Positions 1-10,480 of a DNA stretch of 64,000 nt are shown here, one piece after another. The stretch is from Sipunculus nudus (Eukaryota; Annelida; Sipuncula; Golfingiida; Sipunculidae): positions 5,782,339 to 5,846,338 of the forward strand of contig CM049316.1 of assembly GCA_026874595.1 (NCBI GenBank), read 5' to 3'. Position 1 is the first letter of the stretch, and each line of letters begins with the position of its first letter. Both the position numbers and the translations under genes were made by a program. The notes below the pieces were generated by a model. That model did not search any database and had not been told where the DNA came from. It saw only the letters and a program-made list of their open reading frames with translations.

Positions 1-1297
1 ACAAACTTAGAAGACACGCAGAAAATCATTTGTTTCGCCCCGAGAGAGTTGCTAATTTTGACAGAGGTATTTTAAATGATACCATTTTTAACCTGCACGT
101 GCTTCATGAAAGTATCTCCGGAGAAAGGTTACATTAATTATCCACCAGTCTTAGTTTGGTATTCAGATTATCTTCGGGTATTAATTAAAAATTACAACAA
201 TACATTTCTTTCTGCTTGTCATTATGTTTACTGTGATAATAGATTACAAGCAATTTTACTGTTTATCAATAAAACAACTTCAATGTAAGATATGCTTAAC
301 GTTTTGCTTGTATTGACACACTTCACACTCTTCCATAACTCAAACAAAGCTCGTGCCTTTCCCATTGCTGACATGTCAGATCGGAAATCAAATCAATAAT
401 CTTGACTCGTGAATAATTCCACATGGCGGGCACGACTGGGACATTTTTGAAACACGAGGGACGGCACATACAATTTACACGGGGTAACGAAAAGGGTATA
501 TAATATTTTTTTTCTTGGTTTCCGATGACAACGGGTTAATATCACTTTTGGAGGGATATATTAAATTAATAACAAGACCTACAGGTCTAATGCGAACCTG
601 TACAATGGGATATACATCAGGTATAATGCTCGACACGACAAGACACAACAAGAAAACTAGACACAAGTAGTTGAAAGCGACTACGTCTATCCACCGAAAT
701 CAAGAGTAGTACAGGTGGAGGTGTGCCACGTAAACATGTGCACCACGTTATGTCAATACTGCAAATCACTCCTAAAAGGGCATTAATTTATTTAACAAAA
801 AAAAGGAAAGGTAAGTGGCGCAACCTATCTGGTTTACAAGAAAACCTGTCAAGATAGATGAACATGCCAAATTTAAAGACCGGGTTTCTGAACCCCTTGG
901 TTCAGACGGGATTCTCCTTTGAAACATAATAGGCTATGTGACTGTGACTGACAGCTTGAGTCCGGGCTTATCATGCAGACACCAGACTCAGCACGGGGAT
1001 ATCTGGTCTGTGTTTTGGTACTGTTAATGTGTGTGTGTGTGTGGGGGGGGGGGGGGTTGGGGTTGATTCATTAATAAACAATAAGTGTTCTTCCTGGAAA
1101 CATGTAAATTTCTATATAATATAAAGAGTTGGGGCTCAGGATGGCATGCAGCAGATTAAATAATAAACTCTTGAAAGTTGTAGATTTTCATGCACTGAAG
1201 TATGTCACACAACAGTACAGTAACAAAAATAAACGCACCATATTTGCCTTGTTCAATTTAGTAAAAATATCGTGGATAAAATTAAAAGTCCAGATTC
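1..1297. other. Intergenic, no gene recognised
   Basis: AT-rich sequence with only short chance reading frames. The one local feature is a GT run followed by a run of G around 1028-1058. I see no domain, splice structure or terminal repeat that I can support here. Confidence 0.5.
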
Positions 1298-2230
1298 TCA
1301 TTCCCACATATGTCCCATATATGCACTGCCTCCAGGACTGGGCAGCCAGTCTCTCACCAGTTTCAGTACACAGTTCGGCATGATATCCCTCCTGTGATAT
1401 ACATACTTCTTCTTTCGTGGGTCTCTATTCAGAGCCTGCGACTTCCTCTCCAGATAGGCAGGGTTATTCCATACACCCCTGTGGTGTAACATCGTCCAGA
1501 AAAACCTGTACTTGGCCTTTCTCAGCTGACTGTTTCTGTCATGTGGCAATCTGCGCCCTTGAGGCCACAAGCCCTGCTGATTATTGCGGTCAGTGATGCA
1601 AGGAGGACAAAGACAATGTGGACATACAGCTGCCCCGGGCCTGTGCTGTGGGATCACTGGCTCATCTTGCTGGTCATTACTTTAAGGTCCCTGTGGGATC
1701 ACTGGCTCAACTTGCTGGTCATTACTTTCAGGTACCTGTGGGATCACTGGCTCATCTTGCTGGTCATTACTTTCAGGTCCCTGTGGGATCACTGGCTCAT
1801 CTTGGGGGTCATTACATTCAGGTACCTGTGGGATCACTGGCTCATCTTGCTGGTCATTACTTTCAGGTCCCTGTGGGATCACTTGCTCATCTTGGGGGTC
1901 ATTACATTCAGGTACCTGTGGGATCACTGGCTCATCTTGCTGGTCATTACTTTCAGGTCCCTGTGGGATCACTTGCTCATCTTGGGGGTCATTACATTCA
2001 GGTACCTGTGGGATCACTGGCTCATCTTGCTGGTCATTACTTTCAGGTCCCTGTGGGATCACTTGCTCATCTTGGGGGTCATTACATTCAGGTGTATGTG
2101 AATCCCCATCACCCTGTGCACCTGTGGTTTGTTGTTGTTTACACAACTCCTGCAGCTCCTCTACAGTAGCCAGTTTGACATCCCAACCACTATGTCCAAA
2201 ACAGAGCATTGATGGTATCTTGTTGCTCAT
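1298..2230 (-). pseudogene. P2X7-C-terminal-like protein, one nonsense codon
   Basis: On the minus strand one frame runs from an ATG at 2230 to a TGA at 1298, about 310 codons, broken by a single in-frame TAA at 1682-1684. The stop lies in a repeat unit where sister units have GAA. The N-terminus (about 55 residues) includes WDVKLATVEELQEL, like the short helical start of such proteins. The middle is about ten 15-residue repeats rich in P, Q, D and E. The C-terminal ~110 residues have a CPHCLCPPC cluster, an RFFWTMLHHRGVW block and the motif RRDIMPNCVLKLVRDWLP, which resemble the cytoplasmic C-terminal domain of P2X7 receptors found in many stand-alone invertebrate proteins. There is no P2X channel part. 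Assignment is from memory of the family. It diverges from the transposase-like gene that starts 468 bp away, so it may be transposon cargo. Confidence 0.5.
1641..2095 (-). repeat. 45-bp coding minisatellite, about 10 copies
   Basis: About ten head-to-tail 45-bp units, in phase with the minus-strand frame, so each adds 15 residues. Two variants alternate, one reading ESNDQQDEP and one ECNDPQDEQ, giving a 90-bp higher-order unit. Because 45 is a multiple of three, copy-number change would not shift the frame; the only break is the nonsense codon at 1682-1684. Long open frames on the plus strand here are a by-product of the same period. Confidence 0.9.
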
Positions 2231-2698
2231 TTGTCACCCACAATGCCATTATTTTCATTCCTTCATCCATGATAATATTTGTAATGTTAGTTATCTCTAG
2301 AAACAAGTCTAGAAACGAGTTTCACTGATCAAATTGAGAATGTAGACCCTGCAAACTAGGCTGTATCAGCAATGACTAAACTTGATACCCTTATCTACAG
2401 CAGGGTCAGTGTGTGTCACCTACCCTCAACATGGTAAATATCCTGTGTCAGTCTTACTAAGTGCAGGGCCAAAATGTCCCCTTATCTGTCATTATGGTCA
2501 TGTCTGGTCCCCTAGCATCTCCTCCAGTATCATCAAACAGCATTCCAGTGTTAATGGGTATTAATGAAGATGTTGAAAGATATATGTAAGGTGCAAGTAG
2601 GCCCAATGGAAGGCGGTAAAAACACATGAACCACTCAGTCACTTGTTTGACGCTGATACAACTAGACACAAATTTTAGCTAAACTTTACTATTTGAAT

Positions 2699-4306
2699 AT
2701 GGCAGCAGAGAGAATGCGAAAGCAAAGATCCCTACATGGGAGACAACCAAAATTCCAACTGGAGTGTCCAGGTGACAGTACTAGAAAGGAAAACCTACTC
2801 CACAAATTAAGACTAATGAAGAAAGAGTTGCCAAACAAATCTGTGACAAACATAGACACACTGGAGCTAGCACTTGATTGCTGGCTGGAGCACAACAACA
2901 AAATTCAGTCAGATAGGCAAGGTGAAAGCAGTGAAAAAAATGTGCCCCCATCATATGTACCTGTTTCAGCCAGCAGCGTCAACCAGCCTATGTTTGCCAC
3001 CACAAAAGACGCTATACAGAAACTGGTGAATCAGATTGGTGCACATAAATGTTCGTGTAAAGAAGACCTAGTGTGGAATGACTATTCTACACTGGGCCAC
3101 ACAGCATTTATTAAATTTACCTGTAGTGCCAAGCACCAGATTTCGTGGGGAGCATCACCATATTTACCTGATGGCACCAGCCTTGTCAACATGAGATTCG
3201 TCTATGGTTATATGACAAGTGGGGTGCTACCTTCACATTATGAGCGTTTTACTGAGGCTGCAGATTTTGGACAGATAGGATATACCCGTATCTCAGAGAG
3301 GGTTGCCACCTTTAGTGACTGCGTTAATGAGGAGGTCCAGGATTCTTGTTATACAGCTCTTCTTGAGGAGAGCTATGAGGACCTTACAGAGGGTATAACA
3401 ATCATAACCGATGGTCGTCATGGGGGTAGAAAAAATGCGAAAGACACTGATGTTGTTTGCATCGGCTATCAATCTCATAAAGTTATGAGAATTGAACATA
3501 TAACAAAATAGGATGAGACTACTACCCAAAAACATGAGAGAATTGGTACAGAGCGACTATATAAATATTTTGATGCAGAAAATATAGAGATTGGTGTACA
3601 TGCCCACAGTGCAACAATAAATAAATTTATAAGAGAAGAAAGGAAGTTCACAATAAACCAGAATGACACCTGGCATGCTGCCTGCTCAGTGAAGAAGGCC
3701 ATGACAAATCTGACAAGAGGGGCAAACTACAAGCATGGTGTGACTTGGCACTGGCAGCTCAGTGATAAAGCAGGGTAAGTAAGGACATATTTTCATTGGG
3801 CCATGAGGAATTGCCAGAATGATCCTGACCAGTTGCGGAATCAACTTGATAATATTGTGAATCATTATCAAAATGACCAAGCTAGATGCAACAAATCTTC
3901 ACGGTGCAAAACTGATCCTCATCATGAACCATCGAAAATTATCCTCACAGATTTGAAAGCAGTTGAGCTTATGTCAAAAGTGATAAAACAATCTGCTGTA
4001 TACGGAAATGCTTCATCTTATGCATTGGCACTAGATACTTATTATGTTGAAAGTTTTAACAACTTTTAAATATATTCCATGATAAACGGATAGTGTTTGG
4101 AAACAATCGGTATGAGATGCGTACTAACTTGGCTATTTGTCACTGATATGAGAATGTTGACAGGCCGAAAGTGTATCAGCAGGTGGAACCTTGAGCAAGC
4201 AGAGGCTCCCAGGAGGTCAGCAGGTAAAAAGAACCTCAAGCCTGCTACTTATACTTATAGAAATAACATATGGACACGTTGGATCTCTAGATTTTATACA
4301 ACATAG
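2699..4306 (+). pseudogene. Transposase-like gene, broken (Kolobok-type, tentative)
   Basis: The frame starts at the ATG at 2699 and is interrupted by TAG at 3509-3511 and by TAA near 3776, with homologous-looking sequence continuing in the same frame after both. A further frameshift sits near 4065 and more breaks follow; the last recognisable block, RRSAGKKNLKPATYTYR, ends near 4306. Visible motifs are an IITDGRHGG block, a VHAHSATINKFI block, NQNDTWH, and YVESFNN near 4050. Spaced acidic residues of this kind suggest a DDE-type nuclease fold. The block order resembles Kolobok-like transposases and a common uncharacterised cnidarian/mollusc family; this is inference. It is clearly non-functional in this copy. 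A GTAAGT at the second stop could instead be a splice donor, but flanking frame continuity argues against that. Confidence 0.6.
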
Positions 4307-4309
4307 CAT

Positions 4310-4686
4310 CTGACACTTGCCCAAAATTATATTTACACAGTACAAAACAGTATAAACAAAGAGGGTGACTCAGGGCTTGCTCCTGATTGGCCAATCATAC
4401 TGCTTTGCACCTCCCACCCGGCAAATTTGAACTGGGGCTGGCTTGAGCAGATATATTTAATTGTATTGCATAAACAACATAAGCTATGTGAAAACAGATA
4501 ATGTTATCAAGTCCTTTGTATTATTAGAAACATGTCTGCCAAAATTCAGCTCAGATAACATCTTCCTTCACAGCTAAGAGCCCAAGTGAACAGTTGCCCA
4601 AGTGAACACAGTAAGAGCCCAAGTGAACAGTTGCAGATATTATGTTAAACTCCATGTTGCCCAGCAACGCCCCCTGGTATTTATAG
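4310..4686. other. Spacer with short direct repeats
   Basis: Non-coding. A motif around AGCCCAAGTGAACAGTTGC recurs near 4568-4635 in two full and one partial copy. A palindromic ATTGGCCAAT lies near 4386. No gene seen. Confidence 0.5.
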
Positions 4687-4840
4687 TGTAACCCGGTGAC
4701 AAAAGCGGACCGAACTCTCTCGCTAGTGAAGCTTGCTTTTCTAGCGAAGCGGTTTGCTACGTCGGACATGTGCGCCACCGACATGGGTTCGATCCCGGAT
4801 CGGCCCAGTATATTCCCCTGAACAATTTGTCTTCGTAACA
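4687..4840. mobile_element. Miniature LTR element, LTR copy 1
   Basis: A 154-bp terminal repeat starting TGTAAC and ending CGTAACA. It is more diverged than the next two copies. It contains TAGCGAAGCGG at 4742-4752 (fits the pol III A box) and GGTTCGATCCC at 4786-4796 (perfect B box), spaced as in tRNA genes. It is followed after three bases by a diverged primer-site sequence reading TGAAGGCTCGTCC. Confidence 0.75.
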
Positions 4841-4959
4841 AAATGAAGGCTCGTCCAACGTGACGGTCAACTTTGTGGGCCAGGGAATAAGCTCACCAAA
4901 GTGTGAGTCCTGGGATAATTAGCATTGTTCTGATAGCAGAACGCTCTTAAGAGGGGGTG
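4841..4959 (+). mobile_element. Miniature LTR element, internal region 1
   Basis: Only about 119 bp lie between two LTR copies. The left edge carries a sequence matching the start of a proline-tRNA primer-binding site (GGCTCGTCC). The right edge has a purine tract, AAGAGGGGG at 4949-4957, just before the next TGTTACG. There is no coding capacity. This layout is that of a TRIM (terminal-repeat retrotransposon in miniature). Confidence 0.7.
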
Positions 4960-5115
4960 TGTTACGGGGTGACATAAAAGCGGACCGAACTGTCTCGCTA
5001 GTGAAGCTTGCTTTTCCAGCGAAGCGGTTGGCTACGCCGGACTTGTGCGCCACCGACACTGGTTCGATCCCGGATCGGCTCAGTATATTCCCCTGAACAA
5101 TTTGTCTTCGTAACA
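4960..5115. mobile_element. Miniature LTR element, LTR copy 2
   Basis: 156 bp, TGTTACG to CGTAACA, so the ends are 7-bp inverted repeats. The B box GGTTCGATCCC is at 5061-5071; the A box reads CAGCGAAGCGG, one base off copies 1 and 3. Near-identical to copy 3. Confidence 0.8.
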
Positions 5116-5234
5116 AAATAGGGGCTCGTCCAACGTGACGGTAAACTTTGTGGGCCAGGGAATATGCTCACCAAAGTGTGACTCCTGGGATAATTAGTAT
5201 TGTTCTGATAGCAGAACGCTCTTAAGAGGGGGTG
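5116..5234 (+). mobile_element. Miniature LTR element, internal region 2
   Basis: About 119 bp, near-identical to internal region 1. It begins AAA and then TAGGGGCTCGTCC at 5119-5131, one base from the 13-nt TGGGGGCTCGTCC used as a primer site by the Gypsy element at 10198. It ends with the purine tract AAGAGGGGG before the third LTR. Confidence 0.75.
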
Positions 5235-5390
5235 TGTTACGGGGTGACATAAAAGCGGACCGAACTGTCTCGCTAGTGAAGCTTGCTTTTCTAGCGAAGC
5301 GGTTGGCTACGCCGGACTTGTGCGCCACCGACACTGGTTCGATCCCGGATCGGCCCAGTATATTCCCCTGAACAATTTGTCTTCGTAACA
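5235..5390. mobile_element. Miniature LTR element, LTR copy 3
   Basis: 156 bp, TGTTACG to CGTAACA, with A box TAGCGAAGCGG at 5292-5302 and B box at 5336-5346. With copies 1 and 2 it makes an LTR-internal-LTR-internal-LTR chain with a 275-bp period. The bases outside the outermost LTRs do not match, so no target duplication is visible, perhaps because of the later 741-bp duplication. Confidence 0.8.
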
Positions 5391-5559
5391 ATGCATACTA
5401 AATGCAGAATTATTATACAGACACATCTCACTGATGGCAAATTATTTATTGAGTATGGATACCAATAATTTATTGTCCATGTACAGCCGTCTTTATATAG
5501 CCACAGAGAGCTGAATACCCATGGTTAACACTGCCTGGTATGATGACTATTTACACTTA

Positions 5560-6017
5560 AGCCCCTTTCACACCGGGCCTACGTAGAGTTGCGATTTGCG
5601 GCGAAAAGAGTGCGCCGAAATTAGGCTGCGTACTCAAGAAAAAAAATGTTGCTACGCGCAGGATCGGCGTAGACTCTGCGTAGGTTATGCAAAGTCTGGC
5701 GTACGATGACGTATTTCGTCGGACTGGCGTAGGGTAGCGTACTCTTGCTTGGGCATGGCGTACAGTAGCGTATAGAAGCGAAGTGTTGCGTAGACTTGCG
5801 TAAAATCTGCGTACTTTCTGCGTCCAGTGCTCCACGCCGACAGTACGCGAAAAAAATATACAGGTTTAATATATTTTTGTGCGTACATCTCGCGTTCCCC
5901 TTTACATCCCACGGCGTATTGCCACGTAGGCCAGCGTAGGCACAGCGTAGGGCAGCGTAAGCTCAGCGTAGTCGGCGCACTACGCAACACTATGAAAGGC
6001 CCTGTGTGAAAGGGGCT
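5560..6017. mobile_element. Harbinger-like MITE, long copy
   Basis: Termini are inverted repeats (AGCCCCTTTCACAC at the left, GTGTGAAAGGGGCT at the right) flanked by TTA on both sides (5557-5559 and 6018-6020). A 3-bp TTA duplication with these ends fits the PIF/Harbinger superfamily. About twenty GCGTA or TACGC pentamers lie inside. There is no transposase. Confidence 0.6.
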
Positions 6018-6301
6018 TTACTCGCAATCGAAGCACGTAGCGGTTGGCTACGCCGGACTTGTGCGCCACCGACACTGGTTCGATCCCGGATCGGCCCAGT
6101 ATATTCCCCTGAACAATTTGTCATCGTAACAATGCATACTAAATGCAGAATTATTATACAGACACATCTCACTGATGGCAAATTATTTAATTGAGTATGG
6201 ATACCAATAATTTATTGTCCATGTACAGCCGTCTTTATATAGCCACAGAGAGCTGAATACCCATGGTTAACACTGCCTGGTATGATGACTATTTACACTT
6301 A

Positions 6302-6397
6302 AGCCCCTTTCACACCGGGCCTACGTAGAGTTGCGATTTGTCGTAGCGTAGTCGGCGCACTACGCAACTCTATGAAAGGCCCTGTGTGAAAGGGGCT
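6302..6397. mobile_element. Harbinger-like MITE, deleted copy
   Basis: Same terminal repeats and TTA flanks (6299-6301 and 6398-6400) as the long copy, but only 96 bp remain. The surrounding sequence is the second copy of the tandem duplication, so the deletion came after the duplication, or the long copy gained sequence. Confidence 0.6.
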
Positions 6398-6750
6398 TTA
6401 CTCGCAATCGAGGCACGTAAGCTGAAACGCCATATCCTGTCAGTTGATGATGAGCAGTACCAGACAAGCTGACCTCGCCAACGTCTTCAGATATACGATC
6501 TGTTTCATTTATATGGAATATTATTGTGTATATTGTTGTGGGCCACTTGATACCGCACAGTTTTCCTCCTGTGCGTGGACGCCATGGTGTTGTGAACACC
6601 TCCAGCCGCACCCGTAGGATTCTTCTGGATCGCCCCCTAATGTAAGGGGACGGGACTCGCTCAATTGTGGACACACACTTCAGAACAATAATAAATAATG
6701 AGGAATGTCGCTGACTCGCTGCCTTATTGAAATAAAACCACTTTGATGCA

Positions 6751-7205
6751 TGTTACCGCTTTTCATGAATCTTATAAGAGGACCCGTCACCGCTCTTCAG
6801 CGAGGACTCGATTATGAACATTTAACATTAACTGTTCCACCCTGGGGATACGGAAATTTTTTATTTGTGGAACGTCCTACCCCACAAGAAACCAACATGA
6901 CCTTTTATTTTTGAAGAGGAAGACTTATTTATTCGCATACCTCCTTGTGTTACCATGGACCGGCAGAGAATCTTTAGTTGAACTTTTGGACTTATGTTAA
7001 GTATTTATTCAGTTACAGCCATTTCCAGAGACTTTGTTTAGGATTCATGATATATTAACTCTTTTATTATTTATTGTTAATATTGTATATATATATTAAT
7101 GCATATAATAATATAATATAATATTAATATATTAATATTATATGATATATACTATAATTAATGGTTCGGCCAGGCAGATTTGCCGTGTGAAAGAGAACCG
7201 TAACA
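6751..7205 (+). mobile_element. Probable solo LTR
   Basis: About 455 bp starting TGTTACCG and ending CCGTAACA, with a TATA-like CTTATAAG near 6770. The ends mirror each other as LTR ends do. No coding region or second LTR is attached and no clear target duplication is visible, so this rests on the termini and promoter-like layout only. The 6420-6750 stretch before it holds nothing I recognise. Confidence 0.35.
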
Positions 7206-8869
7206 ATATAACTTGTTTATTTCTGCATTCGCCATGTCCTCTCGCTAGGAATTTCAATAAAAACACAATAAATGTATAAAGCTTTCCGTAGTTAATCTAT
7301 CAGCCCAGAGATGGCAGCACTTCCCATGTGATGACAGTTTATCATGGCTGCCAAGCGCAACATGATGTAGGTACGATGCCGATTTATTGAATTTATGTGA
7401 CTAAACTGCCGTTGATTAAATGTTATGGAGCTGTTTTGTAAGCGAAACTTGAATAGTTTACCGTGTTGTCATAATGCATGGTTTTTGTCTCTATATGAGG
7501 CGTATTCAGTCCTGGCCTCTATGTTGTTTTTTCATGAATCAGCTGTAAATCTAACCAGACTTGTTTAGTCAAGATTTTTTCTGTGTTCATCGTTTTAAGA
7601 ATTAAAGATGATAATTCAATAATTGATTGATAAAGTAATGTCATACGACTATATCGTAGTTTACCTTAGATATGATTACCTAGCGCTGAGGCTGTTCTAC
7701 GAAGACCAATAAGTATTATGAATGTTATTTGTGAAGTAATTAAACTAAGTTTAGTTGATTTAACCGCCTAATCTAAAAAAAGGTATCCAATAGTAATCCT
7801 GCAGTCTTCGACAAAATCAAACTTTAGTCTTTGTACAGGTCGTGTTAAGTTTTTTTTGCTAATTATGCCTCATGCCACTATGGCATACTATTGACTGTGG
7901 AATAAGCAATGTCCTTACACCTTAATCGGGTACTCTGCTTATCCCAATTAGAAAAATGCAAATATGCAAATAACCTCCCATGTCACTGCATGTATGTATC
8001 CCTGTACTGTTCGGTAAAGACCTTTACAGTAATTTCTTATGGTGAAAGACATGTTCAGTATTCTTTATTATTACACTGATACTGTCATGTCATAGTATGG
8101 CTAACCGCACGTGCACTAGAGCCCACAGACTGGAAGGCATTAGTAGCACTTCTAAATGAGTTTTCCTATCTTCACCGGTTACTAATGAGGCATCCGTGTA
8201 CCACGTCCTTTAAAACATGCGACATTAGACATATGCAGTTCAAATAGAATACCAATTACATATGAAAATGACCAGATTTTTCTTTTTGAAGCACCCATAT
8301 AGTGGTATTTGAAGCTAGACACCTTTCTGACATACGTGTTTAGGTTACATAATGCTTGGAAGAAATGATTATTGTATAACTTGATCAAAAGTCTCATCAC
8401 ATTTTACACAATTCTCGCATGTTGGTTTACACAATTCTCGCATGTTGTTTGTTTGCACATTTTATTCACATACAATAGTCCGATCTAGTACTCCCTTACA
8501 GACAAGGAACAAGTGACATAGTCATTAATTTAGAATAAACAATACCTTGATGAAAGAAGTAAAGGCCATAGACTTTGGTCCTTTTTTCATGTATGTAGAT
8601 TAAAATCAGGCCATGCAACATTTAATTCATCAAGTTTTACTTTCAATAACACTTCACTTTAGGCCGAATAATTAGCAAACACTTTTTAATTCCTCTAGAG
8701 ATAATTAAGTACTATTTTATTCACACTGTTATATTTATACAGGAGATTGGCTCATGAAAAAATAAAAATCGCTCGTTATAATTGTATAAGTGCTAGACAT
8801 GGCTTTATGTCTTTACGCTGATGGTAGGCCGGTTGCTCAATTTGCCGAGCCAAGTTGGTGTGCCTGCTG
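7206..8869. other. Intergenic, no gene recognised
   Basis: AT-rich and non-coding. ACACAATTCTCGCATGTTG is repeated in tandem near 8404-8445. No domains, terminal repeats or convincing exons. Confidence 0.5.
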
Positions 8870-9521
8870 TTGCCCTCCGACCACAGGGTTGTGCGGGCTG
8901 CTGTTGCGCCGACCGGAATCAGAGTAACATCTATATTTTCTGGCCATCTCGGCTTTAACTTTTCTAAATTTCTCATCATGTTGGTCATGATAAACACTTA
9001 AATACAACTATATCAACTATATCAACGCTGGCTTGACCTGCTCTATGTAGGGGTTAGCCTCTTGCGGAGCGCCACCGTGTGTCTGTGTAAGAGACTTTGT
9101 AGGGGTCTGCTAAAATAATCAAAACAATTTCTACAAGGGCAGCTTGCAGCAAGTCAGATTAGCCAGAGCTTTGCAAATGGCCTTTTGCAACAAGGGACCT
9201 TTCTTCCTCTGCATATATGCAACCTACCAACTTATGTTATGTTTTCCCTTTTGTCAACATTGCTGTGTTTGCAAACATGTAGTTGATAAACATAATCACA
9301 AATCCTTCACAAAGGCCTTGTAAAAACTTTTCACAACCAAAATTACCCTGAGATCATTAATATATACATAGATGAAGCCAGAAATCAAACAAATTATTTT
9401 TCGAAAGGTAGGTGATTGGGCATTTTAACTTCATATAACGATGTAATTGCTCTTCAGAAAGCCGTTGTGATGCACCATTTGCAAAGTTGATTCCTATGAT
9501 TAATATGCAAAATTTGTTCAT
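8870..9521 (-). CDS. Possible small secreted-peptide gene, left-arm copy
   Basis: On the minus strand an ATG at 9521 opens a signal-peptide-like stretch (MNKFCILIIGINFANGAS) followed by EEQLHRYM. A weak GT donor follows near 9429. A second open block at about 9000-8870, preceded by an AG, carries KFRKVKAEMARKYRCYSDSG. Both blocks are conserved in inverted orientation at 38942-39026 and 39855-39960, while the DNA between them is not. That is the pattern expected of exons. No third exon was found on this side. The Gypsy element is inserted two bases upstream of the ATG, which would cut the gene from its promoter. Function unknown; the exon model is tentative. Confidence 0.3.
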
Positions 9522-9523
9522 TG

Positions 9524-10192
9524 TGTGATGTATGTCCGTACGCGATGGCAGGGCACTCACGGAAGGACCTTAGAACCATTGACCCAGGAACAACAGGAAC
9601 GTGTTGACCCGTGTCGCTTACAGTCATCTATTGAACTCCGGCAACAACAAATAAACGGACAAAGAGAACGTTTTCATTCATTCATTAACAGCGGTTAAAC
9701 AACCTGAACTGGAATTTAAAAGTGGATCGATCGATATTGCGTTAAGGTCCACAGACACTATAAATACCCTTCATTTAGTGATTTTGAATTGGGTTGCAAA
9801 CAAGAACTGATATCCAGGGATATCCAGGCCTGATGATGTGTAGTCTCCTTGTGATAAGGCGGAGACATTTTGGACGTTTTGGACTTTATTATGGTTGTGC
9901 ACGGATTATGAACTGAACTTTCGTTATGACTCCTCAGAGCAACCCCGGAGTCATTTTTATTTCGTCGAACCAGCACCAGTGACTTTAATTTACAGCAGAT
10001 AAGTATTTCTTCATTTGTACCGCACCAAGATTTAGTTATTATGTGTTAGAGACTTTGTGTTCATATATTGTATATATTGTAAAAATGTTTGTTTAATTAA
10101 TTATATTTTGTACTATATTTGTGAGTCAGTTTTTCATTTAACATCTTCGTTGTGTGAGTGGAACTCGGGGATGTTTTGTGCTACACGCAACA
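9524..10192 (+). repeat. Gypsy 5' LTR
   Basis: Starts TGTGATG and ends CGCAACA. A TATAAAT at 9759-9765 is a candidate promoter element. Differs from the 3' LTR at about five positions. Confidence 0.92.
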
Positions 10193-10197
10193 TAAAA

Positions 10198-10210
10198 TGG
10201 GGGCTCGTCC
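10198..10210 (+). promoter_or_regulatory. Primer-binding site, proline-tRNA type
   Basis: TGGGGGCTCGTCC begins five bases after the 5' LTR. The first 13 bases match the well-known proline-tRNA primer site of gammaretroviruses; the match then ends. Confidence 0.8.
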
Positions 10211-10480
10211 GCTTGCTTTTCTCTTTTTGGCTCGTTTTCTTTAGGGGTATGATTTGGGGTTATTTCTACATTTTTCAAATCATTTTTCTATTTTGAGTAT
10301 TGATTCAAATATCATAGTTTCATTTTTGATGTGAATTTCTAAAGTAAGAAAGACTCACAGTAAACATTAGTAACATTGTAGTAGATTGTATAGTCATATA
10401 ATTTTTAGAAATAAGTATTTCATATAGTAGAATATTGGTTATTTCATATTTTTATATGATAAACTCATAAAAAACTCAAA

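Larger units (their letters stand above)
5391..6419. repeat. 741-bp tandem duplication containing MITEs
   Basis: The sequence starting ATGCATACTAAATGC at 5391 recurs at 6132 with very high identity, through the MITE to a shared 3' flank (CTCGCAATCG at 6021 and 6401). The repeat unit therefore spans flank, MITE, flank and the 3' half of the miniature LTR (6038-6131). The second copy has a large deletion inside its MITE. The junction joins GCACGTA to an LTR interior, so this is a local duplication and not a second element insertion. Confidence 0.75.

Noticed and set aside
1541-2169. Two long plus-strand reading frames over the 45-bp repeat
   Set aside because: They arise because the repeat period is a multiple of three; the minus-strand frame has recognisable domains on both sides and is the real one.
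4742-4815. A functional tRNA gene
   Set aside because: The A and B boxes fit, but the acceptor and T stems do not pair properly, and the sequence repeats as part of an LTR.
6360-6674. Minus-strand frame of 104 codons
   Set aside because: It overlaps a MITE end and has no domain, splice support or homology I recognise; it could be a decayed exon but I cannot support it.
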